A stretch of 64,000 nt of DNA from Spisula solida (lineage: Eukaryota > Mollusca > Bivalvia > Venerida > Mactridae): contig OX365948.1 of the NCBI GenBank assembly GCA_947247005.1, positions 56,857,401 to 56,921,400 on the forward strand, in the 5' to 3' direction. Below the pieces are notes generated by a model. That model was not told the origin of the DNA. It made no database searches and saw nothing but the letters and a program-made list of their open reading frames with translations. Every line of letters begins with the position of its first letter. Within the stretch, counting starts at the first letter, position 1. The position numbers and the translations under genes were made by a program. Positions 1-9,929 of this stretch are shown here, one piece after another.

Positions 1-1
1 T

Positions 2-325
2 GACAATATTAGAAAAGAGTTTTCAAAATTTAGATTAGCGTCCCACAAATTAGAAATAGAAAATGGAAGACAGGCCGGAATAGCAAAGGAAAATCGAATA
101 TGTAAACTATGCTCCCACAATTCTATAGAATCGGAATACCATTTCTTTATGTGCTGTCAAACATATAATGAACTACGTTCGAAATTCATTCCGCGTCCTG
201 CATGGCCAACATTGAACAAATTTTATAGCATTATGTCCAGCACAAATAATAAAATTATCATAAATAACGCAAAATTAGTATATTATGCCTCGAAGTTAAG
301 AGAAAATAGACTCGCCCTGTTGTAA
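2..325 (+). CDS. C-terminal fragment of a non-LTR retrotransposon (LINE) polyprotein
   Basis: 108 codons open from the window edge: FRLASHKLEIENGRQAGIAK, then NRICKLCSHNSIESEYHFFM followed by CCQTYNELR, ending TAA. The 'SHxLEIExGR...C-LC...E-E-HF---C--Y--LR' pattern is the Cys/His-rich tail found after the reverse transcriptase in many LINEs. It is truncated only by the window edge, so the upstream ORF may continue. Confidence 0.8.
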   Translation, partial: DNIRKEFSKFRLASHKLEIENGRQAGIAKENRICKLCSHNSIESEYHFFMCCQTYNELRSKFIPRPAWPTLNKFYSIMSSTNNKIIINNAKLVYYASKLRENRLALL

Positions 326-950
326 ATATTAACTTGCCGACTGCCATATGTAAGTTATTGTGTATATATACAAGTGTTTTTCTTTTATGTATTTGCATGT
401 TGTTATTTTTTTTGATGAAAATATATCTTCCTGTTGGACATATTCGCCTGTCTACCAGCTTCTGTATATACGTATTGTCTCGAATGTTTGTCCTATTGTG
501 TATGTACTTACATGCCATCCAATTTAATATATATTCTTGGTTCTAAATTTGTTGTATATGTATCTACATGCCATCCATTTTAATATTTATTCTTGATCCT
601 AAATTTGTTGTATATGTATCTACATGCCATCCATTTTAATATATAATCTTGATTCTAATTTTGTTGTACACATAACTTCCAGTTTGATGTACCAACATAC
701 CTTCTAATTAAATATTTACTTGGCTGCAGAATAGTTCCTCACGTCAGCACAAATAAACGGACTAGAACATCGATATAAATTATGCTCATATATACATGTA
801 GTTGCTTTTTTGATATGCTGTGTATATGCTTACACTGTATGTAATGTAAATGTATGTATATATTTTGTCTTGACCATCTTTTTTTTTATTATGTAAATGG
901 TCAAAGGCATTTCAAATGCCGATTATACCAATTAAACTGTAAACTGTAAA
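326..950 (+). mobile_element. LINE 3' UTR, ending in ACTGTAA repeats
   Basis: AT-rich tail of the element. It holds about 3.5 copies of a 57-bp unit ('tgtatctacatgccatcc') at roughly 484-670 and finishes near 'ttaaactgtaaactgtaaac' (931-950), a short tandem 3' end typical of LINEs. Confidence 0.65.
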
Positions 951-1635
951 CATATCATATAACAACATGTAAATTAAAACAATGACATTTTTAAAAGCAT
1001 GATACGGAATTGAAACATAAAACACACTGCATGCCATTCTGCAGACATATATATATGGCTATACATGTTTCTGAAGTAATGATTATGACTAGCCAGTCAT
1101 TAGATATTTAAGTAGCAGAAACATGGGGTGTTTCAAAATAAGACGGCTTCACCCAGCGTAGATATAGTTTTAAACTGTTGAATAGAAGAAGAATTTTTAT
1201 TTAAGTCATATTCTCATAGTAATATGTTTTTGTTGACAGATGGTCTTTCTAGACAGGTAAAACAAAAGCCCAGTCCATTATCTCAAAAAGACTTGTAGGG
1301 GATTTTGATCGTACATTTACACTTGGACATAAGTCCGTACGCACTTTTTGTGTGTTCAAAGACCTAAATATACGTATATTTAGGTATTTGGTGTGTTTTA
1401 TTCTATTATCAAAAAGGGGTGGTCTTTACAGAGAGGTTTCATGATAGTGGTAATAAGTAGTATTTGGTCATTTTATATAAAACTTCTAAACGCATTCGTG
1501 GACTTATTTTTTATGCCTCGCCATCTTGATGGGGTAGACTTAGGTAATCTGATCATGAAAACGAGTCGCACTTGTGTTTCAGAGGCCCTCAATTTTTTTA
1601 TTTATTTTTTGCTTTTACTTTTATTCCTCCAGTAT
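951..1635. other. No gene seen
   Basis: AT-rich sequence with only short chance frames. Confidence 0.5.
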
Positions 1636-2045
1636 TGAAGATATTTGATATTTTCATCAAATAACTTTTATTTTCTATAGAAATGTTAATTCGTTTTAGT
1701 GCAGCATATTCGGATTTCCAGGTTATTCTGGGCCCGGAATTACAACCAATCCTTACACTCAGCACTCAATTTATTGAGATTCGCTATTTTGAGGTTCATA
1801 CCGACATTTTTTGAGAGCATAAAGTTGTAATACTATTAAATTGGAACTAAATATTATTTTTGGCACACTTCTTAGTGTAATTTAGTATATTTATAAGCAA
1901 TAACCGTAATTTATCAGTCTGAGAGCTGAGTGTGACCCTTAGGTTCAATAATAACATATGTCACATTTTCAATAGTTGAGTGCTGAGTGCATATATTGGT
2001 TGTTATTTCGGGCCTGAAATAGTAGGACCTCTGAATATACTGCTA
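1636..2045. repeat. Dispersed repeat (type F) interrupted by a TIR element
   Basis: 'atattttcatcaaataactt ... cagcatattcggatttccaggttattctg' resumes after the insert as 'tgaaatagtaggacctctgaa'. Other copies are at 16580-17000, 22540-22740, 37760-38010, 41690-41940, 48070-48290, 49975-50110, 54885-55125 and 60540-60660. Confidence 0.7.
1731..2014. mobile_element. TIR MITE, copy 1 (GGCCCGGAATTACAACCAAT ends)
   Basis: The left end GGCCCGGAATTACAACCAAT pairs with the right end ATTGGTTGTTATTTCGGGCC. Subterminal CACTCAGCACTCAA / TTGAGTGCTGAGTG extends the inverted repeat. Inserted in the type F repeat. Confidence 0.8.
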
Positions 2046-2316
2046 TGCACATGCCGGTCGGTCGGCCAGGTTTATCCACAGGAACTTGCAGAATTGAAAA
2101 AAAAAATTCTTCTGTAGAGCCTTTATTAAAATATATTTTATTACAGTACTGAAATTTTTTTTGTTTATAAATTATGCAAGTTCCTTCCTGTGGTTTATCA
2201 AACGGAGAGTGTGCTAGACGTAATCCCGATTGTGCGTCAGACTAAACATGCATGTACGTATAACTATCAAAAGTACGATATTGCGAAATAATTGGCTAGT
2301 TTCAATGATTATACTT

Positions 2317-2556
2317 CCTGGATTGCAAATAACAACAAATACTTACACTCAGCAATTAACACTCAGATATTTAACTTGCAATATAAAGAGCTATTTTTTG
2401 TCTTAGATTGGATAATTATGTAGATGCGGAAATTGTATAAAATTGTTTTAACATTATTACAACTTCTTCCTCTCAAACAATGTCGCTATGAAGCTCAAAA
2501 TAGCGAATTTCAATATTTGAGTGTTGAGTGTAAGTATTGGTTGTAATCCCGGGCCC
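2317..2556. mobile_element. TIR MITE, copy 2 of the same family
   Basis: The right end TTGAGTGTTGAGTGTAAGTA then TTGGTTGTAATCCCGGGCCC mirrors the decayed left end (GATTGCAAATAACAACAAAT, then ACTTACACTCAG). Internal inverted segments are also shared. Confidence 0.75.
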
Positions 2557-3330
2557 AGTACTCGTGCATTAAACTGGAACTACCGGACTAGCGATTTCAC
2601 CGCCCCGGATCAATTAGGGGTTCTGATTAACAACCTTTACATCTATACAACTCACTTGAGCAGAACGGACTTCTAAGTCAAAAACATTTTATAGCATATC
2701 TTTCTGGATCAGACCTCTCCTGAGCAACACCCTCTAGAGGGCTGACCTGTCTTTGTCATAAAATATTGTTCAGCTTTTTAAGTGTATGTAGGGTGATCTC
2801 ATTACTAAATCTTTTATTATGTACATATGGTACATTCACCACCATGACATCACTTATCACAGCCACGTGGCATTTTGATTTTAGTCATACTTTTTTAAGG
2901 AAAAGTTGTTGTATTGTCATGCTGCTGTGTTTCTATAATTGTGTCTGAAATGTAGTAGTTTATGTGATATACGAGTAGTTTGTTTTCTTCTATGTTATTA
3001 AATATTAAACAAAATTTGAATCCAGTCTACAAATCATTCATTCATGTAGATGCCCGATTTATATCGGGGACGTTCAATTTAAGTAATTGAACAGCCCTCA
3101 TAGTATTATCAAACACATTACTGTCCCACAGTTATTGAACATCCCTCATGATATTATCAAACACATTACTGTCCAACTTCAAACCACAGGTAATAGTATC
3201 ATTAAGAAAACATAATAATAAACGGCAAATAAATTACTGTGGTTTTTTTTGTAAATCTTTACCAATGAGAGTAATCTGTGCTTAAAACATATGTTCATAT
3301 TATCAAATAAATAACATACACCAATAACTT
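2557..3330. other. No gene seen; a 57-bp duplication near 3100-3180
   Basis: 'attatcaaacacattactgt' occurs twice in tandem at 3103-3175. Otherwise AT-rich unique-looking sequence. Confidence 0.5.
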
Positions 3331-3340
3331 ATAATTTGAT

Positions 3341-3346
3341 TTTATT
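3341..3346 (-). terminator. Possible AATAAA polyadenylation signal for the 441-codon gene
   Basis: TTTATT on the plus strand, about 490 bases past the stop. This is the nearest clear hexamer seen. Weak evidence in AT-rich sequence. Confidence 0.25.
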
Positions 3347-3383
3347 TTTTACACAAAAACATAAGCAAGCCATGTTATGATCA

Positions 3384-3815
3384 GGGGTTCCACTAGGGGA
3401 AAATTTTCAATAGTCATTTAGATAGTTTTGTACTGAAATTTGCAGTTGTATAACCAAAATATAATTTGAAGTAAAATTAACTCTTTAGTTCAAAATGTGG
3501 TATTTTGGAAAGTTCTAGCATCAAATGAAGCCCCTGCCATATACATGTACAACATATCAGTCAATAGTTAAACTAGACCATATTTCCAATGATACAAAAT
3601 CACATTAATTATTATGTCATTGCAGACATTAAGGGTCATGCATACAGTGCCTTTTCCATCTTTCCTAAACGTGGATTTACTATTTTCTAGCAAAAACACC
3701 AATGATGAAATATGACCCTTCAGTCAAAATCCAGAGTCAAAATGTGGCATTTTTAGAATTTTAAGGGGTCACATTTTAAGGGGTCAATAGCGTTGTTTTT
3801 AAGGGTCAAATGGAA
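3384..3815. repeat. Dispersed repeat (type C), 3' of the 441-codon gene
   Basis: 'ggggttccactagggg...aaaatgtggcattttt...ggggtcacatttt...ggtcaaatggaatcac'. Related copies are at 13445-13650, 27608-27800 and 41590-41690. Confidence 0.6.
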
Positions 3816-3830
3816 TCACTGTTTACACAT

Positions 3831-5156
3831 TCAAAAGGACTTATGGGAATTATTCAAATGGACAAAACAGTTGGTAAGGAGACACATTTGGAACGTAACC
3901 ACCTGGAATGTGGACATTAGCACAGGAGTATCTTGATCTACCTTAAACCCTGAAGTACCGTGATCTACCTTAAACCCGGAAGAAGCCAACACACCAAGAG
4001 TGTCAGAACTTGCTTTTGAAACATCCCTATCCATGCCAGAATCATACCTTATGGGTTTATTCATACAGATTTTATCTAGAACATTCATTGGTAGTTCTTC
4101 TAGTGTTGAAACTTTGCCATTAGAATCATTTGAGTCTTCACCCATACAATAAGCACATTTTATACCAGTACGTTCAAACCTAGCTCTACACCCAGCACCT
4201 GTAACCTTCTTAACAATGTTCAGAATCACATTCTTAGCAAAACCTTTAATCAATGAATACTTTGAGCCCTGGAGTTGAAGAGGGCTTCCGACGGGTGTTG
4301 AATCATACTGAATTACCTTCCGCTCATTCTGTTTTCTAACACAATCTATAGTAGAGTCCAGGTTTTCACTTTCATTGTTTAGCTTTCCTGCAAGAATATC
4401 TATAGTAGGTTCAAGACTCTCACATTCAATGTTTTCCTGTCCTCGTTGAGCATTCAGAGTTAATTCAAGGGTTTCACTTTCATTGTTAAGTTCTCCTACA
4501 CGAGTATCTATAGTAGGTTCAAGACTTTCAAGTTCAATGTTTTCCTCTCCTCCATTATCATGTATAGTAAATTCAAGATTTTCACTTTCATCATTTTCAA
4601 CCTGTTCAAGAAGATGCTGAAGAGCATCTATAGCAGATTCAATGTTTTCGCTTTCATTGTTTCCGTCTCTTACATGAGCATCAATAGTAAATTCAGGATT
4701 TTCACATTCAGTATTAACCTCTCCTACTTGATTATCTTTAACAGTCATAGATTTCAGCCTTTCACTACCATTGTTTTCAATCCTTTCATGAGCATCGCAT
4801 TCTTTCCCAACCAAATCTATAGCTTTCATTTCAGCAGTATAATCATAAGATTTCAATTCAACTTTATCGGCACCTTTTGATTCCCAAAATTTTTTAAGCT
4901 GTTCGAATTTTTTGGAATTTCCTGATGGAGAACTGTTTGACATTTGCCTGATATCTTCGGCACATCTAGTAGAACACTTAATTGTCTTAGGGGTGTTTAG
5001 CTCAACCTCATTCCTCGTACATTCAGTAAGATCAGTCCTTAACTTATTTTCATCATCAAACAATGTCATCAAAGCATCACATACAGAATCTCTGCCTAGA
5101 GGCTCGGGAATCTTCGTTTTGGTTTGATCTTCACTGACATTGGCTATGTCAGACAT
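3831..5156 (-). CDS. Unrecognised acidic repeat protein, 441 codons
   Basis: The first ATG after an acceptor-like ttttttctag (exon right edge near 5183) opens MSDIANVSEDQTKTKIPEPL. The protein is strongly acidic and Asn/Glu/Ser-rich. Residues ~75-95 hold a charged helix-like segment (NSKKFEQLKKFWESKGADK). Residues ~145-275 hold about six diverged copies of a ~23-residue unit of the type NNESENLExTIDxxxGE, with matching ~70-bp DNA repeats at 4340-4740. A C-terminal part has CxxC (KCAYCMGE) and a doubled SGFKVD unit. I see no signal peptide or membrane segment. The frame is not joinable to DOCK7 (see rejected items). The length of open frame and an upstream non-coding exon candidate suggest a real gene. 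Function unknown. It could also be a lineage-specific, fast-evolving protein or an internal exon of a larger one. Confidence 0.6.
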   Translation of the reverse strand: MSDIANVSEDQTKTKIPEPLGRDSVCDALMTLFDDENKLRTDLTECTRNEVELNTPKTIKCSTRCAEDIRQMSNSSPSGNSKKFEQLKKFWESKGADKVELKSYDYTAEMKAIDLVGKECDAHERIENNGSERLKSMTVKDNQVGEVNTECENPEFTIDAHVRDGNNESENIESAIDALQHLLEQVENDESENLEFTIHDNGGEENIELESLEPTIDTRVGELNNESETLELTLNAQRGQENIECESLEPTIDILAGKLNNESENLDSTIDCVRKQNERKVIQYDSTPVGSPLQLQGSKYSLIKGFAKNVILNIVKKVTGAGCRARFERTGIKCAYCMGEDSNDSNGKVSTLEELPMNVLDKICMNKPIRYDSGMDRDVSKASSDTLGVLASSGFKVDHGTSGFKVDQDTPVLMSTFQVVTFQMCLLTNCFVHLNNSHKSF

Positions 5157-5436
5157 CTTGGATGGTGAGATTTTCACTTGAGACTAGAAAAAAGTAATCA
5201 TTGTATTAAAATTACAAGCTAGTTATAATATCTATAAACAAGTTACAAAGTGCTATTAAATTGTAAGCATAATTGGAACTTACTTCAGTTATGACTTACC
5301 ACCAAACTACCAGATCAAACAAATGCTAAAACAAGAGCCATGATCACATGGCCATCCGATGATCCCGTCATATATGTATAATCATAACAGGTGTTTGCTT
5401 GTATCAGGTGTTTGCTCGAAACAGGACTAGATATAA

Positions 5437-6110
5437 CAAGAGATGTTTTGCCCCCATGACAGCCCAATAGTCATAAATGGTCAAGGTCACAGTGACCTTT
5501 GACCTCAAAATCAATAGGGGTCATTTACTGTTGCTGACCAACCTCCATGTAAAGGTTTGAAGATCCTAGGTCAAAGCGCTCTTGAGTTTTTGACAGGAAA
5601 CCATTTCAGTGAAGCAATACCACTTGACTTTTGACTACAGTTACAAGAAGAAATTTGTAAACATTGGAAAATAAAATAGTCATAAATATTTTTATTTCTT
5701 CATCGATTTCTATGAAATATACACCACGCTAAGGAGACAAGTATTTGCTTTCCATGAAATATAAAATCTTTTTCAACCTTTGTGCCGTTTTGTCAATTAC
5801 CTTGTGAAACCGTGGAACGTGTAGGTTTCACAGGGTAATGGAAAAACCGGTAATACTCCTGAAAAAGATCTTATATTTCATGGAAAGCAAATGCTTTTCC
5901 CCTTAGCGTGGCGTATATTTTATAGAAATCGATAAAGAAATAAAATACTCGTCTTATGGCTATATTTGTGTTCCAATGTTAACAAATTTCTACTTGTAAC
6001 TGTAGTCAAAAGCCACGTGGTATTGCTACACTGCATTTTATACGACAGACTGACAGAAAGACAGACATGTGCAAAGCAATATCAAAGATGGGGGGCATAA
6101 TTATTATTCT
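5437..6110. repeat. Dispersed repeat (type B), split by a foldback element
   Basis: 'aagagatgttttgcccccatg...' to 'caaagatggggggcataatta', with a 427-bp insert at 5607-6033. Other copies are at 13660-13900, 19635-19945, 22265-22505 and 56262-56990. Confidence 0.75.
5607..6033. mobile_element. Long-armed foldback element, copy 1, CATTT target duplication
   Basis: Ends CAGTG...CACTG. The arms (~200 bp each: 'gcaataccac...actacagttacaag' and 'cttgtaactgtagtcaaaag') are near-complete inverse copies. Flanked by CATTT (5602-5606, 6034-6038). Removing it restores the type B sequence aaccatttTATACGAC seen at 56900. Confidence 0.9.
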
Positions 6111-6179
6111 TGATCTATGCATATAATACTCCTAGTTACCATAAATAAAATGTTTACGTTTCAATTCAATCCCATATAC

Positions 6180-6725
6180 AGACTTGGAGTTGCTCTGGAC
6201 AGAGTAAGGAAAAGAAGATACATGGAAATTAAATGAAGTGAAATAATTCAAGAGTTGTACCGGATAGAGTTATGGTTCTTAGTCATTGCATTTATCCTAA
6301 ATGCCATCTACATATATTTCAAGACAATCAATTGAATACTTTTGAACTAAAGCGCTGGACAAAAATATTTTAAAATTAAATAAAGGGAGATAATTTCAAA
6401 TCTGTGTTATGTTATTATGGTTCTTAATCACTACAATTCTGCTAGTTGTCACCTATTCACATATTAAGTTTCAAGTCAATACCTTAACTAGCTTTAAAGT
6501 AATCCTCCCATGGACAAACAAATCTTTCAAAATTAAATAAAGGAAGATAATTTCAAAATTAACAAACTACATTAGATTTATGGTTCTTGGTTGCTGTACT
6601 TCTCCTAGTTGCCATCTATTTACACATTTTGTACATCAAGTATCAAATCAAAAACTCAAATAGTTTTCGTGTTATGTTCTGGACAAAAATTTATTTTAAA
6701 ATGCAATAAAGGGAGATAATTTCAA
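6180..6725. repeat. Three diverged ~180-bp tandem units
   Basis: Each unit ends in 'aaataaagggagataatttc' preceded by 'ggttctt...ctagttgccatcta'. Degenerate satellite-like block. Confidence 0.65.
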
Positions 6726-7465
6726 ATTTAAATTCTTTACAATTATTTAACAACTGCAAATTGGTGACGGGTATGCTTTGTATGAGTTCATTGACTGAAT
6801 AATTATTAGTATTGCGGCTCTATTTACCACACTTTATAATTGTAAACAAATTTAAAAAAATTTTAATTTGAGCGTATATTTATGATTTGCGTAAGTGCTT
6901 TGATAAAACAGAACCATGGAAACTACCTAGTCTCACTATCCAGACCTCGGGTGACCAAAGTTACAAAGAACTACAATTAATGTTAAGCAAGGAGGATATA
7001 CCTGTACCACTTTGAGTTTGGTGTGTTGAAGCTTAGGATTAAACCAGAGACGTAAAACTCTAAGCAGACGATCCTCCATTTAGCTATAAATATAATACCC
7101 GGTAATTCAAAGGGCAATAACTCAGTTAAACTAATCAAAATATACATGTCATCTATATGCACAGTAACCTCAACAATACCTGTGAGTATCATACAAAGTT
7201 TCTTGGGAATACGACTGTTGAATAGTTACAGAGAATTATCACAGACATATTAACTGACAAACTACCAGTAACTTATCAAAGCACTTATGGAAATCATAAA
7301 CTTGTACTCAAATTTAAAGTCCTAGTTTCACACACAAACGTTATTTTGTCAAGTACCGTAGATTCTATACTCAGAAAATCTTTTTTTTAAATATGCATAA
7401 ATTATTGCAGTTTTACATTCAAACAAATAAGAATAAATATTAGATATGAGAAATCATATACTTAC
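6726..7465. repeat. Decayed inverted-repeat material related to 12838-13075
   Basis: 'gtaagtgctttgataaaacag' (6890-6911) and 'cttatcaaagcacttatgg' (7274-7292) are arm sequences of the element at 12838-13075. No gene seen. Confidence 0.5.
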
Positions 7466-7650
7466 AATCAATGATCTTTTTCTTCAAATTTGTACACAAT
7501 ATGGCAGCTTGTCATTCAAACGATAAATCGTTTAATACTAAAATACTTCAGACATTTTATTAACATTTCATTTCTCTCAAACACCTCCTATTGGTCAACA
7601 GTAAATTGTACCAAGCAACCATGGAGCCAGACTAGCCAGTACAAGGTGTG
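7466..7650 (-). other. Candidate non-coding first exon of the 441-codon gene
   Basis: A consensus donor (gtaagtat) at 7465 ends a segment with no long ORF. Several short upstream ORFs are present, one ending just before the donor. Splicing to the acceptor at 5184 would place the MSDIAN start 28 bases downstream of the junction. The transcription start (right edge) is not defined by the sequence. Confidence 0.3.
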
Positions 7651-8029
7651 AAACCCCATCCAATAAACTGGATGACAGAAATATACTGGAAACAGAATGG
7701 TGTGAAAAAATGACACTTTGGCTAATATACAGTGAGATGCATACGTACAGGCAATTAAAGGGACACTATTATGTCACTTTGTTAATTCATTATTTATTGT
7801 ATTCATTATACAAATATGACACTTGGCACTTTTTTGCATAAAAATGCTATTTCCTAACAATGTTACCAATTCTCAGATATTACATTTACCAAAGGGTTCC
7901 GGGGTATGCGTAAAATATACATAGTTTTGGCTTCAGATTTCCAAATATCGTTGATGTACCTTGAACCAATCCTTTCATAGCCTGTTCAAATGCCATTGGT
8001 GTTTACTAACAATAACCATCACATATTAA

Positions 8030-9222
8030 ACAAGTAATTAAGAATTGCAAGCAATACAGAAGTCCCCTACCGGTTGGAAGCCATTTTCAATGTTTCTGTT
8101 GCCATAGCAATAGTTATGACAGGATCCAGATTTGGGCATATTTTCACTCTTTCTGTCGCCATAGCAACCACAATTTTTATTAGAATCAAAATATTGTTAG
8201 ACGTGCATTATCCCCTTATTGCCCCCTATCCACATACAGTCAGATCTCAATACAACGACACTGTTCGTTCCCGATCAAAATGTCGTTATAACGAATTTGT
8301 CGTTATACTGAATTTCACTAGTGACGGGAATTTTGATTGGAAGGTCGTTTCATAAAATTTAATTATTGATTAACATATAATTTATTATGTCATAAAATTG
8401 TCATAATCAGCAAAATCAGCAGTATGAAATTATCATAATTGCATAAAATAATATTTAAAATAAAATACAATGTTTTGAGAGAGCTCCAAATAACGTGCGT
8501 CCGAATTTAAAGATGTCCGGATACTACTATAGTAAACTATAAAATATAACGCTGTAGTGTATAAATTGGTGATTCATTGTGTTACTAATTATACCCTATC
8601 GACTTTAAGAATTGATGAATTAATTAATCATGTCGAGAAATCTCGATAGACATCGTTTATTTCGTGACCTGTACGATTTCTAAAATACGAATATATGCGA
8701 TGACTTCGCTTATCTCCCTTGATTACGAATGCGCGAGCCGTATTTCACAAACTGTGAAAGGTTCCACTATTATAATGAGAGCAATTAAGATGATTTTCAC
8801 AAGTGTAATTACATAAGTAACGTGTTAGGGTCCTTGCTTAGACGGCGACTTTGTGTAAAGCCGATAAATAGTTCAAGTGTGAAAAATAGTCCCTTGATAG
8901 TGTCAGTATATCGAGTATTAATTACTGTGTAAACACTCGATTCGTTCCCATTGTTTTGCTGTCGGTGTCGGTAAGTGAATATGTATAACGGATACAATTA
9001 ACGTTGTATAGAATTCGTCCCCACCAATTAGTGTCGTTATAACGAAATTGTCGGTATATCGGATGTCGTTGTAACGAGTCCTGACTGTACCAAGTTTCTT
9101 AAACCTAGCTTGGAAACTGTTTGAGTTATGTCAGGATCCAGATTTTTTGACTGACTGACAGACTGAATGACAGACGGAGGGCAAACCTATAGTCCCCTCC
9201 GGTCAAAAACCGGTAGGGGACT
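8030..9222. mobile_element. Family A element (hairpin-ended), carrying a nested TA-flanked MITE
   Basis: Starts 'taattaagaattgcaagc' then AGTCCCCTACCGGTT and ends AACCGGTAGGGGACT. The 3' end also carries 'agtcccctccggt' forming a hairpin with the terminal copy. Other copies are at 21700-21955, 23145-23317, 37468-37745, 46490-46966, 52420-52698 and 63486-63718. No coding capacity, so non-autonomous. Confidence 0.85.
8237..9087. mobile_element. Pogo/Tigger-like MITE nested in family A, TA duplication
   Basis: The left end CAGTCAGATCTCAATACAAC and right end GTCGTTGTAACGAGTCCTGA then CTG form a ~25-bp TIR with mismatches. TA lies on both sides (8235-8236, 9088-9089). Excising it plus one TA gives 'ccacataccaagtttc', the uninterrupted family A sequence. 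Subterminal 'tcgttataacgaa' palindromes fit Tigger/pogo relatives. No transposase frame. Confidence 0.9.
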
Positions 9223-9423
9223 TATAAATACTACTAACACAAAATTAAGCATAAAATTTATTTTTTGTAAGACACAGACGTCTACAAGCATAGTAAGGCA
9301 AAGTATGTTGTCTATAACAAAATAGATAAAAATTAGAAAAGACTAGAATATTGCACATAAACTCAATGGTTGATATATAAGCATGAATTGGATGACAATG
9401 TATGGTTAAAAACAAATTAACCA

Positions 9424-9674
9424 GGCCCCGATTTTTCGAAGCATCTTCAGTAGAAATCTCACCTCAAAATGAAATTTTGCTCAGAGTCAGAATTTGAGAT
9501 ACATCTGAGTTTGAGCTTTTTAAATTTTTCTGTAATGAACTAGGCTAAGGGCAAGGTTTTCTGTTTTGTGATGCGAATTTTGAGTTCATTCTCCAATGGA
9601 TATTTTCTAGATCAAATATGATCCAAAAGATACATAGCAATATTTGAGATGAGATTTATCTTATGCTCGAGGAC
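9424..9674. mobile_element. TIR MITE (AGGCCCCGAT...), first of a head-to-tail pair
   Basis: The left end is AGGCCCCGATTTTTCGAAGC. The right end is 'ttgagatgagatttatctta...cgaggacc', a decayed version of the adjacent element's end. Confidence 0.65.
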
Positions 9675-9676
9675 CA

Positions 9677-9927
9677 GGCCCCGATCTCCCGAAACATCTC
9701 AATCTGAGCTAAATCTCATTTCAAATAATGGCATGTGTCTTTGAGTTGATTTCCACGGAAGTTTAGACGCAAAATTGGCATCACAAAACAGAAACATTAT
9801 TCTGAGTTTATTACAGTAAAATTCAAAGAGCTCAAACTTCAGGTTGATCTCTGATTCAGACTCTGATTTTAGCAAAATCTCAACTTGAGATGAGATTTCT
9901 ACTTGAGATGCTTCGAGAGATCGGGCC
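9677..9927. mobile_element. TIR MITE (GGCCCCGATCTC...), second of the pair
   Basis: GGCCCCGATCTCCCGAAACA pairs with TGCTTCGAGAGATCGGGCC. Internal 'aaatctcattt/aaatctcaac' arms extend the inverted repeat. Confidence 0.8.
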
Positions 9928-9929
9928 AA

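Noticed and set aside
258..518. 86-codon minus-strand ORF at the window start
   Set aside because: It is antisense to the LINE 3' UTR and its tandem repeats. No similarity recognised.
3831..5183. The 441-codon ORF as the last exon of DOCK7
   Set aside because: The DOCK7 exon 12569-12727 ends with two bases of a codon. Joining to the acceptor at 5184 gives S-L-K-stop, not the long frame.
8237..9087. Transposase gene inside the Tigger-like element
   Set aside because: Only short frames, none with a helix-turn-helix or DDE pattern.
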